A program made the position numbers and the translations under genes. Below are positions 45,701 to 58,151 of a stretch of DNA of 64,000 nt, one piece after another. The notes beneath the pieces are model-generated. The model did no database searches. It worked only from the letters and a program-made list of their open reading frames with translations, and had not been told where the DNA came from. Each line of letters starts with the position of its first letter. Positions within the stretch are counted from its first letter, which is position 1. The stretch lies in NCBI GenBank assembly GCA_030844895.1, contig JAUTDX010007456.1, positions 25,940 through 89,939 of the forward strand, read 5' to 3'. The stretch comes from Ambrosia x helenae. Taxonomy: Eukaryota > Streptophyta > Magnoliopsida > Asterales > Asteraceae.

Positions 45701-46438
45701 ATGGACATGCCCAAACCTCCTTTCAAGCTAACCCCTCTAGCTTGTTTCTTCATGTTACTATTCACCACCTTGATCCGATCATTTTCCGCAAGAACCCTTG
45801 GCGGTATACCACCACCACGTCGTCACCACCACCGCAAAACAATGACTTTCTACATGCCAAATATACTCAACTCCACCCTACACTACTCTCCAACCACCCC
45901 GCCAACAACTCAAGTCAACACTCAACCCATTCCATTTTCTAAACCATTAGGTCTTTTCCCACCAGCACGCGGAATCCCAGTTTCTAATTCCAATTCCATC
46001 CCTAGCCAATCGTTTGGCTTGGCTGGAATTGGAACTGGGATATCATTTTCCGCTTCAGATATTCTTAGGGAAGAATTAGAATTTGGTATGGTCAACACAA
46101 TTGATGTTGACTTGCTAGAGAAAACAAATCTATATGGCTTGACGTTAGTAGGAAAAGCAAAAGGAATGTATGTTGCTAGTTTGGAAAATGGAAGCAGCCA
46201 AATGATGGCAATGACAACAAGCTTTGTTGATAACGAGTTTAAAGATGAATTAAGGTTTTTTGGACTACATCAAATGGATATAAATTCGGAGTCGCATGTC
46301 TCCATCATTGGGGGCTCGGGGAAGTATGAAGGTGCCAATGGATACGCGACGATAAAGGCTGTTAAACTAAGATCCAAAAGTGTAAAAAGCAATGGAGGAT
46401 CAAATATTTTTCTTTTAGTAGATGTTTACCTAGGTTGA
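45701..46438 (+). CDS. ESB1-type dirigent protein
   Basis: A single-exon 245-residue protein. Residues 1-30 form a signal peptide (LACFFMLLFTTLIRSFSA), followed by a His/Pro-rich stretch and the dirigent domain: KTMTFYMPNIL near residue 47, FGMVNTIDVDLLEKTNLYG, VGKAKGMYVASLENGSSQ and the end block VSIIGGSGKYEGANGYATIK. Dirigent proteins form eight-stranded barrels in the apoplast that steer phenoxy-radical coupling. The ESB1 subgroup is needed for lignin of the Casparian strip. Here the usual DDELTEG block reads DVDLLEKTN, a divergence at a conserved site. It is the first of three family members within 5 kb. Function is by family; enzyme stereochemistry cannot be read from the sequence. Confidence 0.9.
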   Translation: MDMPKPPFKLTPLACFFMLLFTTLIRSFSARTLGGIPPPRRHHHRKTMTFYMPNILNSTLHYSPTTPPTTQVNTQPIPFSKPLGLFPPARGIPVSNSNSIPSQSFGLAGIGTGISFSASDILREELEFGMVNTIDVDLLEKTNLYGLTLVGKAKGMYVASLENGSSQMMAMTTSFVDNEFKDELRFFGLHQMDINSESHVSIIGGSGKYEGANGYATIKAVKLRSKSVKSNGGSNIFLLVDVYLG

Positions 46439-47766
46439 GATATATTGTACAAAGCGGACTATTCATTCGCACAATTAAATAAATATAAATACTAATACTA
46501 ATATTGTTATATTTACAGTTTATACCAATTCATTACTACACAAAACAGTATCAGTGATGTATTTGTATAGTTTTGTCACAAATCTTTCGCAAACTGAGAC
46601 CGGCCATTTCAGACTTTCAATAGCTAAAATCCATTGCAAATGTGTTATCTCGTTAAACCATCAAAATAGTGATTAAGGACAACCATTTTTGCCACGGGCC
46701 AAAACCTTTTGCAAACATGTCCCTTAATATGCAATGATTTTGATAGTCACAAGTGGTCAATTATGTACTGGCGATTGTATGGCATGGCCAAACTATATTC
46801 AACTTGGCATGTCGAAAATTGAATCTAAGTAAGCCGGTAGGGCTAAGTGAGTAGTTGTTTGTACATAATATAGGTAAAGCTTCAAACTTAGATCAAAATT
46901 ATGATGTATTTGTAAATTTAGATCGAAACTATAATGTATTTGTAAATTCAGAGATAAGGTATATAGGCACAGCTTCAAAATTAGATCGGTTCATAACCTT
47001 TATTCATTATCACTCAAATTCCTGAACGTAAAATATCAATACCAACTTGTATCAATTGTTTTGGTTAAACTCCATAGCAATAGAAGTATGACCCCTTTTT
47101 TGTCAAACCATGTAAATAAAAAATATAAGTACAATACTTTTATATAGATATCATATATAATAAGGTGGTGATTGAGGTGGTTCACAGGTGGCGATGATTA
47201 GGTGGTGGCCGCAATGGTGATGATTTTGGATATGGTGACTATCCACAACGTTGAGTGGTGGCACATGTTTGGACCAATTTTAAGTTGATGTGACATAGTT
47301 TGAGTTAACTCGTATAATCGTATGAACCTATAAACACTTTCTTTTTCCTAATAACCTGTTTTTTAGCTGGATTGTCAAAACTTTTGTCAAATTGTTTGCT
47401 CAATTCACGTCCTGGATCCTGATGTCTAAAGTCTAATGCTGACCATTCATGTACTTGGATTACAATTTATTATTGTAAAATACTAAAACATACGCATTGA
47501 CAAAAATAAATATCATCGGGTTATATGATTAAGAATATATAAAGGTAAAGCAACCCATTATCTATATGAGTAGTTTAAATGACCAAATATGCTTTGTAAA
47601 GTAGTTTAACCAAAACACCCCCATCATCCATGCACCAAACAACTCCATCAACTCAATCAACTCAATATTGTATCATCACACCCCTAGTCTCCCACTATAT
47701 ATGCCTACACCCTTCATCATTAAAACACACACATCTTCCCTTTGCCATTCAAAAACAAACACCCCA
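46439..47766. other. Intergenic between dirigent genes
   Basis: No gene is seen. A taaatttagatcgaaactataatgtatttg unit is repeated near 46890-46945. The final 100 bases contain a TATA-like ctatatatgcc near 47695, which would suit the start at 47767. Confidence 0.4.
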
Positions 47767-48893
47767 ATGGCCAATATCATTTCTTCCATTCTCAAAACCA
47801 CAATTTGCATCTTTTTGCTAGCCATTTCTCTAGAATGTTCCAATGGGACCCGCATGCTAATTGATACGACAAACGATGTAACACATGTGGCCCCATTACC
47901 AACCAGCCTGCCTGATACGAGTGGTCCCATAGACGAGACTGACACCCCTGTGGAAGATCTCACACCTACGCTACCAAGTGGTCAAAATCCTGCCACTGTT
48001 GCCCCTGCACCAGTGGTGGGTCCGACCAAACCATTACCAACTACAACACCTAGTGTAGCAACACCTGCAACCAATGTGGCACCAGTGGTTACTCCTGTAG
48101 GTGTTACATCGACACCTGGGGGTGCTACACCGACTGGAGGGGCAGGTGCTCTTGGTGCCACTGGTGGTGCTGTTGCAGGTGGAGAACACCCGACTTTAAG
48201 TTTCTTTATGCATGACGTTCTAGGAGGGTCTCATGCTACAAGCAGGGTGGTTGCTGGAATCGTAGCCAATTCGGATGCCAACGTTGTTCCTTTCTCTACC
48301 CCAAATAGCCAAGTGTTCCCTATTACCGGCGGTGTCCCATTAAACAACATTAACGGTATAGTCAATAACAATAACCTCCCATTCCTAGCCGGTTTCAACG
48401 GTAACAACCCAAACAATCCTAACGCCAACACTGTCCTCCAAAACACGGGTAACAACAACGTTGTCAACGGAGGAAACAACCTACCATTCGTCGCAGCAGG
48501 CCAACTTCCCGCTGGCATAACACTCCAACAACTCATGTTTGGTTCAATCACAGTTATAGACAATGAACTAACCGAAGGACATGAGCTAGGCACTGGTGTG
48601 CTTGGCCGAGGACAAGGTTTCTACCTTTCAAGCTCATTAGACGGGAGCAGCCACACGTTCGCTCTAACAACTTTATTTCATGGTAGTGACCATGAGGTGG
48701 ATGACACGATTAGCTTTTCGGGGTCCATAGGACAGCTTCTGAGATATCGCACATCGCGATTATTGGTGGGACTGGGAAGTATGAGGAGGCTAAGGGGTAT
48801 GCAACCATTGAGAGTCTGCCTCAAGTGAATGAACACACTACTGATGGTGTTGAGACTGTTGTCCATGTCAATGTATACCTCACGACACCATAG
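47767..48893 (+). pseudogene. ESB1-like dirigent gene with a 1-bp frameshift
   Basis: ATG at 47767 opens a signal peptide (MANIISSILKTTICIFLLAI), a long Pro/Thr/Ala/Gly-rich region (about 40-140) and the dirigent domain (HPTLSFFMHDVLGG near residue 140, ITVIDNELTEGHELG, GRGQGFYLSSSLDGSS). At about 48716 the run in agcttttcgggg has one T fewer than needed for SFFGVHR. The frame then leaves the domain and stops at 48828, while the correct frame carries HIAIIGGTGKYEEAKGYATI to TAG at 48891-48893. The C-terminal strands of the barrel would be lost, so I call it a pseudogene unless the base is a sequencing error. The Ala/Pro-rich N-terminus and long size match ESB1/DIR10-type members. Confidence 0.88.
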
Positions 48894-49092
48894 ACACATT
48901 CCCCTAATTAGTTTGTGTTATGTGGTTTTGCTTGTGTACTTTCTTGTCTATTTTGTTGTATCTTTGAGTCATCTGTAATCAAAATGTGTTATTTGTAAAT
49001 TTTTAAAATTAAGGACTACGCGATTAATGTGTTTTCTTTATATAAGATATGTAATATATAATATGAGCGGGATAAAGATATGTCCTACCTAA

Positions 49093-49301
49093 GACCAGGT
49101 GTAGTGGAAGGTCAATTCCACGTCCTCCACTCTACTTGGATAGTATTGATTGGCCCTCCAAAAAAAAGAAACTTCCACGCCCAAGCCAAAAAAACCACCC
49201 AAAACGTCCCGGGGGGGGGGGGGGGGGTGGGGGGTGTACCCGGCGTTTTGGGTCGTTTTGGCAAAATCCACGCCCATTTCACATTACCACTACAGATGGT
49301 C
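49093..49301. mobile_element. Tourist-like (Harbinger) MITE, TAA duplication
   Basis: The ends GACCAGGTGTAGTGG and CCACTACAGATGGTC are inverted repeats flanked by TAA (49090-49092 and 49302-49304). The interior has inverted gcgttttggg / ccaaaacg words and an 18-base-plus G run at about 49211. It sits in the 3' flank of the frameshifted dirigent gene. Confidence 0.88.
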
Positions 49302-49713
49302 TAAAAAGTTCTTATTTAACCTCGTATTTATTTTCATACAAGTTTCAACACAAATAAGAAGGAACTTTCCACACAAATAATGCAGCCAAGATAAAACCGT
49401 TCTAGCCCAGCCCAAACCACATCAGCCCGTTACGGTCCAGTCCCGGTCCGTTCTTCCTACAACCCGATTTCGGGTCCAGTCAGGTTACATTGTTACAACT
49501 TACAATCATGATCAGTTGAGATCACCCTCTAAAGTAACAAACTAAACATATAATGTTTAACTTATAAAATCCCCACATATCAACACCATACATTATGAAT
49601 GTAATGTATGATGATGGAAAATGTTATTGTAGATATTAATCTCATATTCTCATGTCTAATAAGACAATTGAGTTTCGTTTTATTTTCTATAGTATTAATG
49701 AAACATAGTTTAA

Positions 49714-50442
49714 TTAGTAAGTAACATATGTTAAAAACTCAAGCACCGTCTCCCCTCCATAAGTGACTTGCTCATTGTTCAATTCAACATTAGTAACTTT
49801 CGCATAACCCTTCGCGTTAACATACTTTCCGGTTCCACCCATGATGGCTAGTTGAGACTCGGACACGCCGGTCCTATGAACCCCGAAAAAGCTAAGGCTA
49901 TCTATGTAATTTCCGCTCTTGAACATAGCCGTAAACAACACACATTGGCTATTACCATCTATAGAACTAGCCGCGTAAAACCCTTGTGCCTTCCCAATCA
50001 AGTTGGATCCGGACTCCTGCCCTTCGGTCAACTCATGGTCAAAGACCATAATGGTCCCAAACATGAGTTGGCGAAGGGCAGAGCCGGAGGGCAACTGGGT
50101 CCGTTTGGACCCAGTTTGAAACACATTTGTTATGGGCCCTCCAAGCCCAATGATGAAAGGGATGTTATCGTTGCCAGTTGCTTCAACCGGGGAAACCATG
50201 CCATTCGGTTTTGCAAAAGGGAGTAAACCTTTGACCGTCGGGCTGTTGACTATGCCCGTCATGGCACGAGCCGACGGGTTAGGTCCAGTTAGAACTTCAT
50301 GCATGTAAAACAATAGGGTGTGGTGTGGTTCGGGTTGTGTAGAGATCAGTGCAGCCAAAGGAGTTAGATTGATCAACATGTAAACACTGAATTTGACTAA
50401 GGTTTCCATTGAGAGAAATGTATTGAATAATGTGTGCATCAT
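49714..50442 (-). CDS. ESB1-type dirigent protein
   Basis: A single-exon 242-residue protein on the minus strand. The first Met (50442) and a second at 50409 (METLVKFSVYM) are both possible; the second starts a conventional signal peptide. The dirigent domain begins at HHTLLFYMHEVLTGPNPSAR, then GTIMVFDHELTEGQESG, IGKAQGFYAASSIDGNSQ, SLSFFGVHRTGVSESQLAI and MGGTGKYVNAKGYAKV, all well conserved. No lesion is visible. The gene is on the strand opposite to the other two dirigent genes and convergent with the frameshifted one, so the cluster is not a simple tandem array. The likely role is apoplastic lignin or lignan coupling, by family. Confidence 0.92.
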   Translation of the reverse strand: MMHTLFNTFLSMETLVKFSVYMLINLTPLAALISTQPEPHHTLLFYMHEVLTGPNPSARAMTGIVNSPTVKGLLPFAKPNGMVSPVEATGNDNIPFIIGLGGPITNVFQTGSKRTQLPSGSALRQLMFGTIMVFDHELTEGQESGSNLIGKAQGFYAASSIDGNSQCVLFTAMFKSGNYIDSLSFFGVHRTGVSESQLAIMGGTGKYVNAKGYAKVTNVELNNEQVTYGGETVLEFLTYVTY

Positions 50443-51401
50443 ATATTATTCTGGGTCAAGAGTGGTGCAGTTAGGATGTTGACTTTGTAGTCTTGGAGGT
50501 CATAGTGATTTAGTTAGAACTTTGACTTCTAATAGATATGTTTTGATTTGTGTAGGAGGTTAATTGGGTCCATGATATGGATTCAGATATTATATTTGCC
50601 TACACCACTAGCTAGATGCACAAATCAGGTTATGGGCCCAAGCCGGTTCAGGTTGGGACAGTTGGCTCAAAGATGGTCAAAACCGATTTTGGAAGGATTG
50701 GTTCTGTTCAGGTTTGAACCGGTTCGGTTTGGGTTGACGGGTATCAAAGTATATGTTACAAATTGATTACAACCTGCCGGTTCGGGTCGGTTCCTACCGA
50801 TTTTAAAATCGGTTTTGGCTTGAGTTAAAAACTGGTTCCAGTTCCCTACCTATGTTTTTGCTCACCTTTACCACTAAAATGGCCACCGTTGACACCACCT
50901 GCACTACCATGAGTCCGCGATGCCAATACCTCTATCTGTCACCTATATGTACCAAAAAAATATAGCGGGTGAACCCATTTTGATCCTTTTCTTCTAAAAT
51001 GACTCATTTCAACCCAAGCCCATTTTTTTCTAGAACCTGTTTTGACCCAAAGCAAATTAAAGCATTTTAAAAACAGCCTGTTTTTACCCAAACACATTTT
51101 GGTCATAACCTGTTTTGGCTCAACCCAATTTGACCCGAACCGATTTTGACTTGTTACCAAGCTTAGGTCCATCTCTTCTAACAAACAGGAAAAAACAAAA
51201 CAAAACTGGTACTATATACTATAAAGTCTAGCAAACCAAACTTACACTTTTATTCACTCATATCTAAAAAATGACAATCATATCTGTAACTATACAACCT
51301 TCTATTACAAGCAAACCAATCTCTATAATCACATCCTATATACCTGAACCATGACTCATCAAAAGTGTGAATACTTTTACAAAAAGAATGAAAAAAATTC
51401 A
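50443..51401. other. Intergenic, repeat-like
   Basis: No gene is seen. Sections near 50630-50850 (ggttcagg, ccggttcggtttggg) and 50980-51160 (acccaaac, cctgttttgg) have the look of MITE bodies, but no paired ends were found. Confidence 0.4.
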
Positions 51402-53064
51402 TCAAACAGCAACCAACTCTGCTGCAAGCTCATTAAATAAAAAGGCTTCAATCTCTACAACAATAGCATCCACTTCATCCCGCAACTCTAACCACGGTTC
51501 TTCCCAAACCGAGTTTTTAGACAAGTCAACGTTGACTTCTTTTTCTTGACCAAGTAGCATATTCCATAGTTCTTCCTCAACCACATCCCTCTTCAAAACA
51601 TTGCTCATTTTTCTCCTCAAAGACTTTGACCAAAAAACCTCGGTCAACCCTGAGTTTATGCGGTCAAACAAGAGCCGTCTGTCGGCTTTACTCCATGACT
51701 TTTGGTTCTCATATTTCTTCTCTAATGATTTGAATATCATTGGGTTTGTCATGCATCTTTCGAAATCTGACTCCACATTGTCACCATGAAATCCCATTTC
51801 GTCTAGCACGTTGACTAGGTACGAAAACTGTTGACTTTCTTTTGGACCTGAGGATCTAACAGGCTTTGTGTTTTGACCAACCGAAACAGATCTTTCAGTA
51901 CTATCTTCATTGCTTAATACAACCGATTCAGATTTATTAGACTCATTTTCTTCCGATTCTGACATTAGAATTTGAAGTTTCATCCATAAACCTAAAGAAT
52001 TTAACGCTAATATTAGATTCTAATACACACCAACACGATTTTGAATCTAAGATTTAGTTTAAATAAACTAACCATTAAGATCGGCGCAAACACTATCACC
52101 ATTTTCAGAGCTTGATGAATTGTCCGGTTCCAAAACTGAATTTGGACTAGCCTGATAAGCTTCATTCGTGCTCCTTGTGAGTTCATCATTAACATCTATG
52201 CAATGTAACGACGTAAATCCCTCCTCACATAGCAATGCCTGCAAAGATCATGTAAAAACATAAAGTGAAATTTAACCAAATAACATGATAGAATAACAGC
52301 AAAAGGAGTCAAAGTGCTACCTTCTCATATGAAACATCAAAAGAGCAAGAAAAATCAGCAGCCTGAGACTTTGCAGACGCGTTTTTATCCCGACCCACAG
52401 AGCTCAATCTCAAATCACCTTTCGCCACATTCCTGACCTTCGTGTTGCCTCTATATGATCTATTAAACCGTTTGGATATCTGTAATTTGGTAACAGACAT
52501 ATCTTTCCAACCATCAAAGTTACTAGTACCAACTCGTGTACCCAACACCGATCTCTGCTTTGATTCAAGATCCCCCATAGAAGACACTTCACAAAGATTC
52601 CAAACCCGCTTACTAGACCAAATTTCTTGACAAACCTTCGTCCTTTTCGATCTTTCTAAAAGCTGCTTCTTAAACTCCCATCCACTATCAGAATCAACTA
52701 AAAACAACGGTCTAGATTCTCGCTTAACCCTCCCTAAATTCGGTCTCAAAACCAAACTCTTTCCATCCAAATCACTTCTTTCTTCATTTTTTCTTGTTTG
52801 AGAATCAAAATCCGCCGATTTCAACCCTTGCATACTATTACAAGAATCTTTATCCAACAAATTCTTATTATTTTTCGGTTTTTGCCTATATGTTCTTGTT
52901 CTTGATCTTTTCTCATTCAAACCAATAGAATCCACTCTCTGGATATAATTCTCAGAGAACACTCTTTGTCGCCTATAAACCGGCTGCTGCTGACGTGGCG
53001 GCAGCGCGTCAAGACTCATCAAATTTGCAATAACACTTGACTTATTAGGTTCACTTGCCATCAT
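51402..53064 (-). CDS. TRM (TON1-recruiting motif)/DUF4378 protein
   Basis: Three coding exons on the minus strand: 53064-52321, 52238-52073 and 51991-51402, all GT/AG and in phase, giving 499 residues. The N-terminus has SSVIANLMSLDALPP, the VARLMGLD-type motif shared by TRM/LONGIFOLIA proteins. The middle is basic and Ser-rich. The C-terminal exon encodes DUF4378 (FSYLVNVLDEMGF, KADRRLLFDRINSGL, WNMLLGQEKEVNVDL) ending in DAIVVEIEAFLFNELAAELV, which resembles the TRM M2 motif that recruits TON1. Such proteins bind microtubules and the TTP complex and influence division-plane or cell-shape control. At about 500 residues it is a short member. Role by family; the exact TRM number cannot be assigned. 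Confidence 0.85.
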
Positions 53065-54098
53065 CTTTAACTACAACTTGAAATCTAAACTAGATTCATA
53101 AAAATTGACTAATTAATATTATACTGATCTCAAAAAAAAAAAAAAAAATTATGACAAACCTAATAATAACAAAGGAAACCATATATCATCATAAACAAGC
53201 ATCATAATTAAATAAACTAATAATAATAATATTCATGTTTGAGAACCAACACAATCATTCAACAGCCACTCGCTAATATAATGATCAAACCTAATCAAAT
53301 ATCACCTTGCACACATTCTTAAACAACTTGAAACAAAATCAAATCAATAAAAAGAATGGATTAGAAAAATACAAACCTTAATTTGGTGTTAATCAGAAGA
53401 TTAATGAATAGAATTATTATGAGGAAATGAATAAAGAGTACGGCGTAATTGAAATGATATTAGTGATAATATATAAGTAGGGTTTATAAATGGGATGAGT
53501 GTACAAATATATGTTTTGTGTGTTGGTCAACGACCTTGATTTGGCGCTATTTGCGTATATGCGCCATAACTGTGTAAATGAAGACTCCAGGAATTTCAAG
53601 TAACTTTATTTTGATAGGGAAATAAAGATTAAATAATACTGTAATATATCAAGCTTTCAGAAGAAAAAAAAATAATAATAGATCACGTTTTTTTTAACTT
53701 GTGTAACAAAGTTTTTGTAGGTTTTTGATGTTGTATAAAAATAGAGATTTGGTTTAAATATGTTTTCCGTGTGCTAATAAGTAATGTCATAACACACATG
53801 ATATACTAAAATATTCATGATGGATGATACGTGAATGATATTCGAGTATTTGTCATTTGTAGGTACATGTCCTTAAAACGTCTTTTTTGAATGTTATAAT
53901 ATGTGAATCGTATTAGGGTAACTGCATTTGTACTTTTGTGTATTTATAAAATTGCATTTGCATACGTCTTTATATTTGTGAAACTCATGGCATTTATAAG
54001 TTTGAGTATCTAGTTTTTTATATTTGTGAAACTCATGGCATATGTAATGTTAACGGGCAAAAAATTATATGACTAAAGTAGATATGGGCCAGTTTTAG
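53065..54098. other. Upstream region of the TRM gene, no other gene seen
   Basis: AT-rich. It probably holds a 5' UTR, perhaps with an intron (coding begins soon after a 16-base A run near 53134), and the promoter of the minus-strand TRM gene. Confidence 0.4.
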
Positions 54099-54260
54099 GG
54101 CAAGTGTAGTGGGACGTTATAACCTGGCGTTTTGGCTCCCATAGCGCCGGGAAAACCGCCCCCTCCGGCGCTATGAGAGTTATGGTTTGCAGGTTTATGG
54201 ATATGGCGGGTGTTTTGTTGATGTGGGACGAGGATGGTGACCGTTTGAAGTTTGAAATTC
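54099..54260 (+). mobile_element. Left end of a Harbinger/Tourist element (truncated)
   Basis: TTA followed by GGGCAAGTGTAGTGGGACG, then gcgttttgg and gcgccgg words, matches the left end style of the element at 14623. No inverted partner was found to the right. Confidence 0.5.
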
Positions 54261-54508
54261 AAACGTGGGATACAACTTAATTGTGTCTTATGCCTCTTAT
54301 GGCATAAATCACCATTTTGCTCAAAACACAACCAACACTGAAAAGAAAATAAAATATGTTACCACTTACCACCTCAATGTGTCGTATTTTCCGGTCATCT
54401 TATGTTGTTCATTTTATGGTATGCGGACTAAACCAATATGCCTCTCGGTCAAGTGTAGTGTTAAGAATCGATCCTTAGTTGGCTGTTATGCTTTTCTTAG
54501 GCTGTGAT

Positions 54509-54867
54509 GTTGGGCCAACATTGTTGCTACTACTACTGGGATGCAAAAGTCCAAGCCCGGCCTACAGGCCCCGTGTTCAAAAATGTTGTTAAGCAAGCCC
54601 ATTAGGCAGTCAACTTCATTTTCTTTTGTTACATGGCCATTAAATATATTTTGTTATGAATGCACCAATAATGTGTGACTCTCCACATACATAACCTACA
54701 TCTTATTCATTATGTTCATATTAATTGTATAGCCCTATAAATAGTGGCTCTTGTATTTTGTATCATAGACAATCAATCAATAAGAATTCTACATTGTCTC
54801 TCTCTATAATCTCTATTTTTTGTTCTTTGTTAGGCTTTGTTAGTTGCTAATTGGTCGTTGTTCTACA
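54509..54867 (+). mobile_element. Copia 5' LTR
   Basis: The sequence runs from about TGTTGGGCC to TCTACA and contains a TATA-like ctataaatag near 54734 followed by a transcribed-looking leader. Directly after it comes acacgttatcagcacga, the leader/primer-binding phrase found after the 5' LTR in many plant Ty1/copia elements. The 3' LTR would lie beyond the window, so the left boundary is uncertain. Confidence 0.7.
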
Positions 54868-56133
54868 ACACGTTATCAGCACGAAAATGCTCTCACTAAA
54901 ACTCTAATCCCTTCGTGACGTTTGCAGTAGTCACCACCATTGATACACCACGGTGGTCTCCAAAGTACATTTCACAGGTTTCTTCAGGTTTCCACACGTA
55001 ACGTAATAACTTCAAAATAACCACAAAGATATTTTCATATTTCATACTTCTATAATTTAGTTACCGTCTTATATATATCCACAAAGATATTTCCGTGTTC
55101 TTTTTTTTTGTGGTATATATAATACTTTGATTACCTGAATACAAATATAGTTTCTGAAGAAATTATATGAGATGTTGTTATTAGTTTTAAACAACTAGAC
55201 ATGATATTTGGTTAGGTTTTTTAATTCAATTTTAAATATGATTTAATGTTTTAATTTTGTGTAATTTAGTATGGTTATTGTGTGTAATCCAATTTGAAGA
55301 GGTAACCGACTTATAAAAGAAAATCAATTTTGATCTAATTTACAAATTCCTTGATCTAGTTTTATCAAAACCACAATATTATATTAATTATATTATAAGT
55401 GCTAATTATCTTATATGTTAATTTTTGAAGTTTGATGAATAGTAAATTAACGCTGTTAGAATACGCCGTTAACTCCTTTTGTCTCTCCGTTAACTCCTTT
55501 TCTCTCTCTAATATGTTTCCTCCTGTCTCTCTTTCTCTCTGTTCACTCTCTCTCTTCCTCTGATATGTTTCCTCCTGTCTCTCTTTCTCTCTGTTCACTC
55601 CTCTCTCTTTCTCTGTCTAATCTGTGAGGTAAGTTCCTCTCTTTGAACCCCACCCGGTAGTCACCACGAAAACCCTAGCCACCGACTAAGAAAAACCCTA
55701 GCCACCGACTACGCAACAACCGCCAACGTCACCGTCACAGCTATCAGCTAACCACCGCGTCTTCATCTCTCTCCTGAATCCGGCAGTGCCCTGTTATTCA
55801 TCGACGACATGTATCATGTGTGTCGGAAAAGTAGGTGAGTCGGTACAGCAGCCACCGGTGGAGGAGGCGCTGACGCCTCTGGCCCCTCCTTCCGCCGCCT
55901 CCGGTACAACCGTTTCAACCACCGTCGCATTCCAACCGTATTCGATGTAAGATTTGTTTCATATGGTTACAGATCTGTGGTTTTCTTTTTTTTGATTCAG
56001 GAGCAGATGGTTACAAATTTATGACTGGATGATGGTGCTGCTGGTGTGTTACTTGTGGCAGTGACGGTGGTGTTGTTGCATGGCTGTGCGATGATGTTGC
56101 TGGTGGTGTAACGGTTTGTTGTATGTGTTGTCT

Positions 56134-57125
56134 GTTTGTCATACGGCTATGATGAATTCATATAACTGATAGTGGTTCGCCTTGGCGTGGCAGGGTTGGT
56201 GGATGGTTGGAGCTGACTAGCAACCCCCTGCAGCCATGGTTTACTGTTGATTTGAAATTCTGAGCCGGTTCTTTACATATATGGTTTTTGATTCATATGG
56301 ATTTTTGTTGCCTTTTGTACTAGAATTCGTCATTCGCTTTAGCTGCCGGTGTATGAAGTAATGTTAATTACTTGACATTCGTCTTTATTTTAAAGTATGT
56401 TACTTTTTGAAGCTCGATGAATAGTATATTAACACCGTTACAGAGATGCCGTTAAAGTTGAGTGGATATCGATTCTTGCTATAGTCATTTGTGGGTTTGT
56501 GGCTTGGTTACGATGGTGGCGAGAGGTCCACATATGTTGGATAGAATTCAACTTCTTTTGTTGATGAGGATACTTTGTATTGCTTTTCTATTTGTCGTAC
56601 GGCTGTGATGAATTCGTATGGCTGATAGTGGTTCAAATGTTGATGTTGATGTTGCCTTGGCGTGGCAGGGTTGGCGGATGGTCGGTGTTGACTAGCAACC
56701 CCCCTGCAGCCATGGCTTACTCTTGATTTTGAAATTCTGAGCCGGTTTTTTACGTCTATGGTTTTTTTAATCATGTTGATTTTTGTTATCGAGCTTCAAA
56801 AATTAACATATAGGATAATTTGAAAAATTAACATACAGGATAATTATAGCCTAAGTTAACAACATGGTGTCCATTAAATCTTTTTCTCTGGTGCATCAAG
56901 ATTCAACTTATTTTCTAGATGCGGGTTCCTTGTATTGGTTGCCTATTTGACGTACGGCTGTGATGAATTGATATGGCTGATAGTAGTTCGAATGTTGATG
57001 TTGATGTTGATGTTGCCTTGGCGTGGCAGGGTTGGTGGATGGCTGGTATTGACTAGCAACTCCCCCTGTAGCCATGGTTTACTCTTGATTTTGAAATTCT
57101 GAGCCGGTTACATCTATGGCTTTTG
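56134..57125 (+). repeat. Three dispersed copies of a 150-180-bp block
   Basis: Blocks at about 56134-56284, 56590-56765 and 56946-57125 share acggctgtgatgaattc, gccttggcgtggcaggg, gactagcaaccccc and cagccatggtttac. A gatgtt unit expands from none to two or three copies between them. The first and third also share the following cttttgta...gccggtgtatgaagtaatg segment. Confidence 0.85.
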
Positions 57126-57662
57126 ATTCATATGGATTTTTGTTTCCTTTTGTAAGGGAACTAGGCATGTGATTTTACTGCCGGTGTATGAAGTAATGTG
57201 ATGTTGCCAGTTTATTAGGAGGTATAGTCTAAGCATTTTGTTTCGGCGGATTGTTATTTGAATATGGGCCTAAGAGAATATGCGCATAGGTAAGCCAAAC
57301 ATGCATACGTCTATTCGCCTAAGTGTGTACGTGCATAGGTATCTAACTGTCTATTGAATGTTGAATAATGTGGTTGAGTTATTCGGTTTACAGCGATTAA
57401 TGATGCAATCCAACTATGATATTAAAAGCACCTGTCCTAAAAGACTACATATAATGTTGTTGTTTTTAATTTCTGCAATTAAACGATTGATCCTGGAATT
57501 GCTGTTTTAGATTTCGGTTTTCCTTAGTCTATGAAAGTATGAATGCTGAAATGCAGTACCGTTTAATTCGAACTGTTTTATGACGATTAGTTGAAATGAT
57601 AACCTGAAAGGTGTTGGTGATGTAATATCACTGTCTATTAGAGATGCAGATAAACATAGATG

Positions 57663-57664
<2 letters not shown>

Positions 57665-57693
<29 letters not shown>

Positions 57694-57710
57694 ATATATA
57701 TATATATATT
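57665..57710. repeat. Compound (CT)n/(AT)n microsatellite
   Basis: About ten CT units run directly into an AT-rich tandem stretch. Confidence 0.9.
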
Positions 57711-58088
57711 ATTTAGTGTTGCAATTAGATGACGTTTCACTAAATGACCAGCAGCATGATATAAAGACACGTTACTGTCTTTATCATATCAGCAAATGAC
57801 AACATACATAATTAATTTTATACTTGAATATGTTCTCAACAAAGAAGATATAATAAATAATATCGTTTTTGTATTATTGCAGTTAGCAGTTGAATCTTTA
57901 CATTAAAAATACAAGCGGTCTTCCTGCCAAAAAACCAGCAAACAACTAATGAACAACACAGATTACCAGCCACACTATGCTTTTTGGTCTACTATAGAGG
58001 CTGGTCCTTTGAAACTTTTTTCTGAATGCAGCACAAATTACTATGTTGAACCATTATTTCGCCTTTTGTTTTCTAATTCTATATTCAG

Positions 58089-58151
58089 GTCAACATGTTA
58101 GCAGCCAAAGTCACTTCAGATAGAAATGGAACCTTCTTTGAGAAAGCAAAG
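58089..58151 (+). other. Exon-like 63-bp segment, possible captured gene fragment
   Basis: The segment is bounded by a pyrimidine-rich tract ending ATTCAG and by a GTAAAT donor, and translates as 21 codons without a stop (VNMLAAKVTSDRNGTFFEKA and a final Lys). A second exon-like scrap may be near 58532 (LEFDRRQSRNF). Helitrons often capture host exons. I do not recognise the source gene. Confidence 0.4.

Noticed and set aside
48231..48593. Open frame of 120 codons on the minus strand
   Set aside because: It is antisense to the dirigent coding region at 47767-48893.
49205..49229. G runs (also near 12040 and 42806) as functional G-quadruplexes
   Set aside because: They lie inside MITEs or intron repeats; uninterrupted mononucleotide runs are more simply slippage products.
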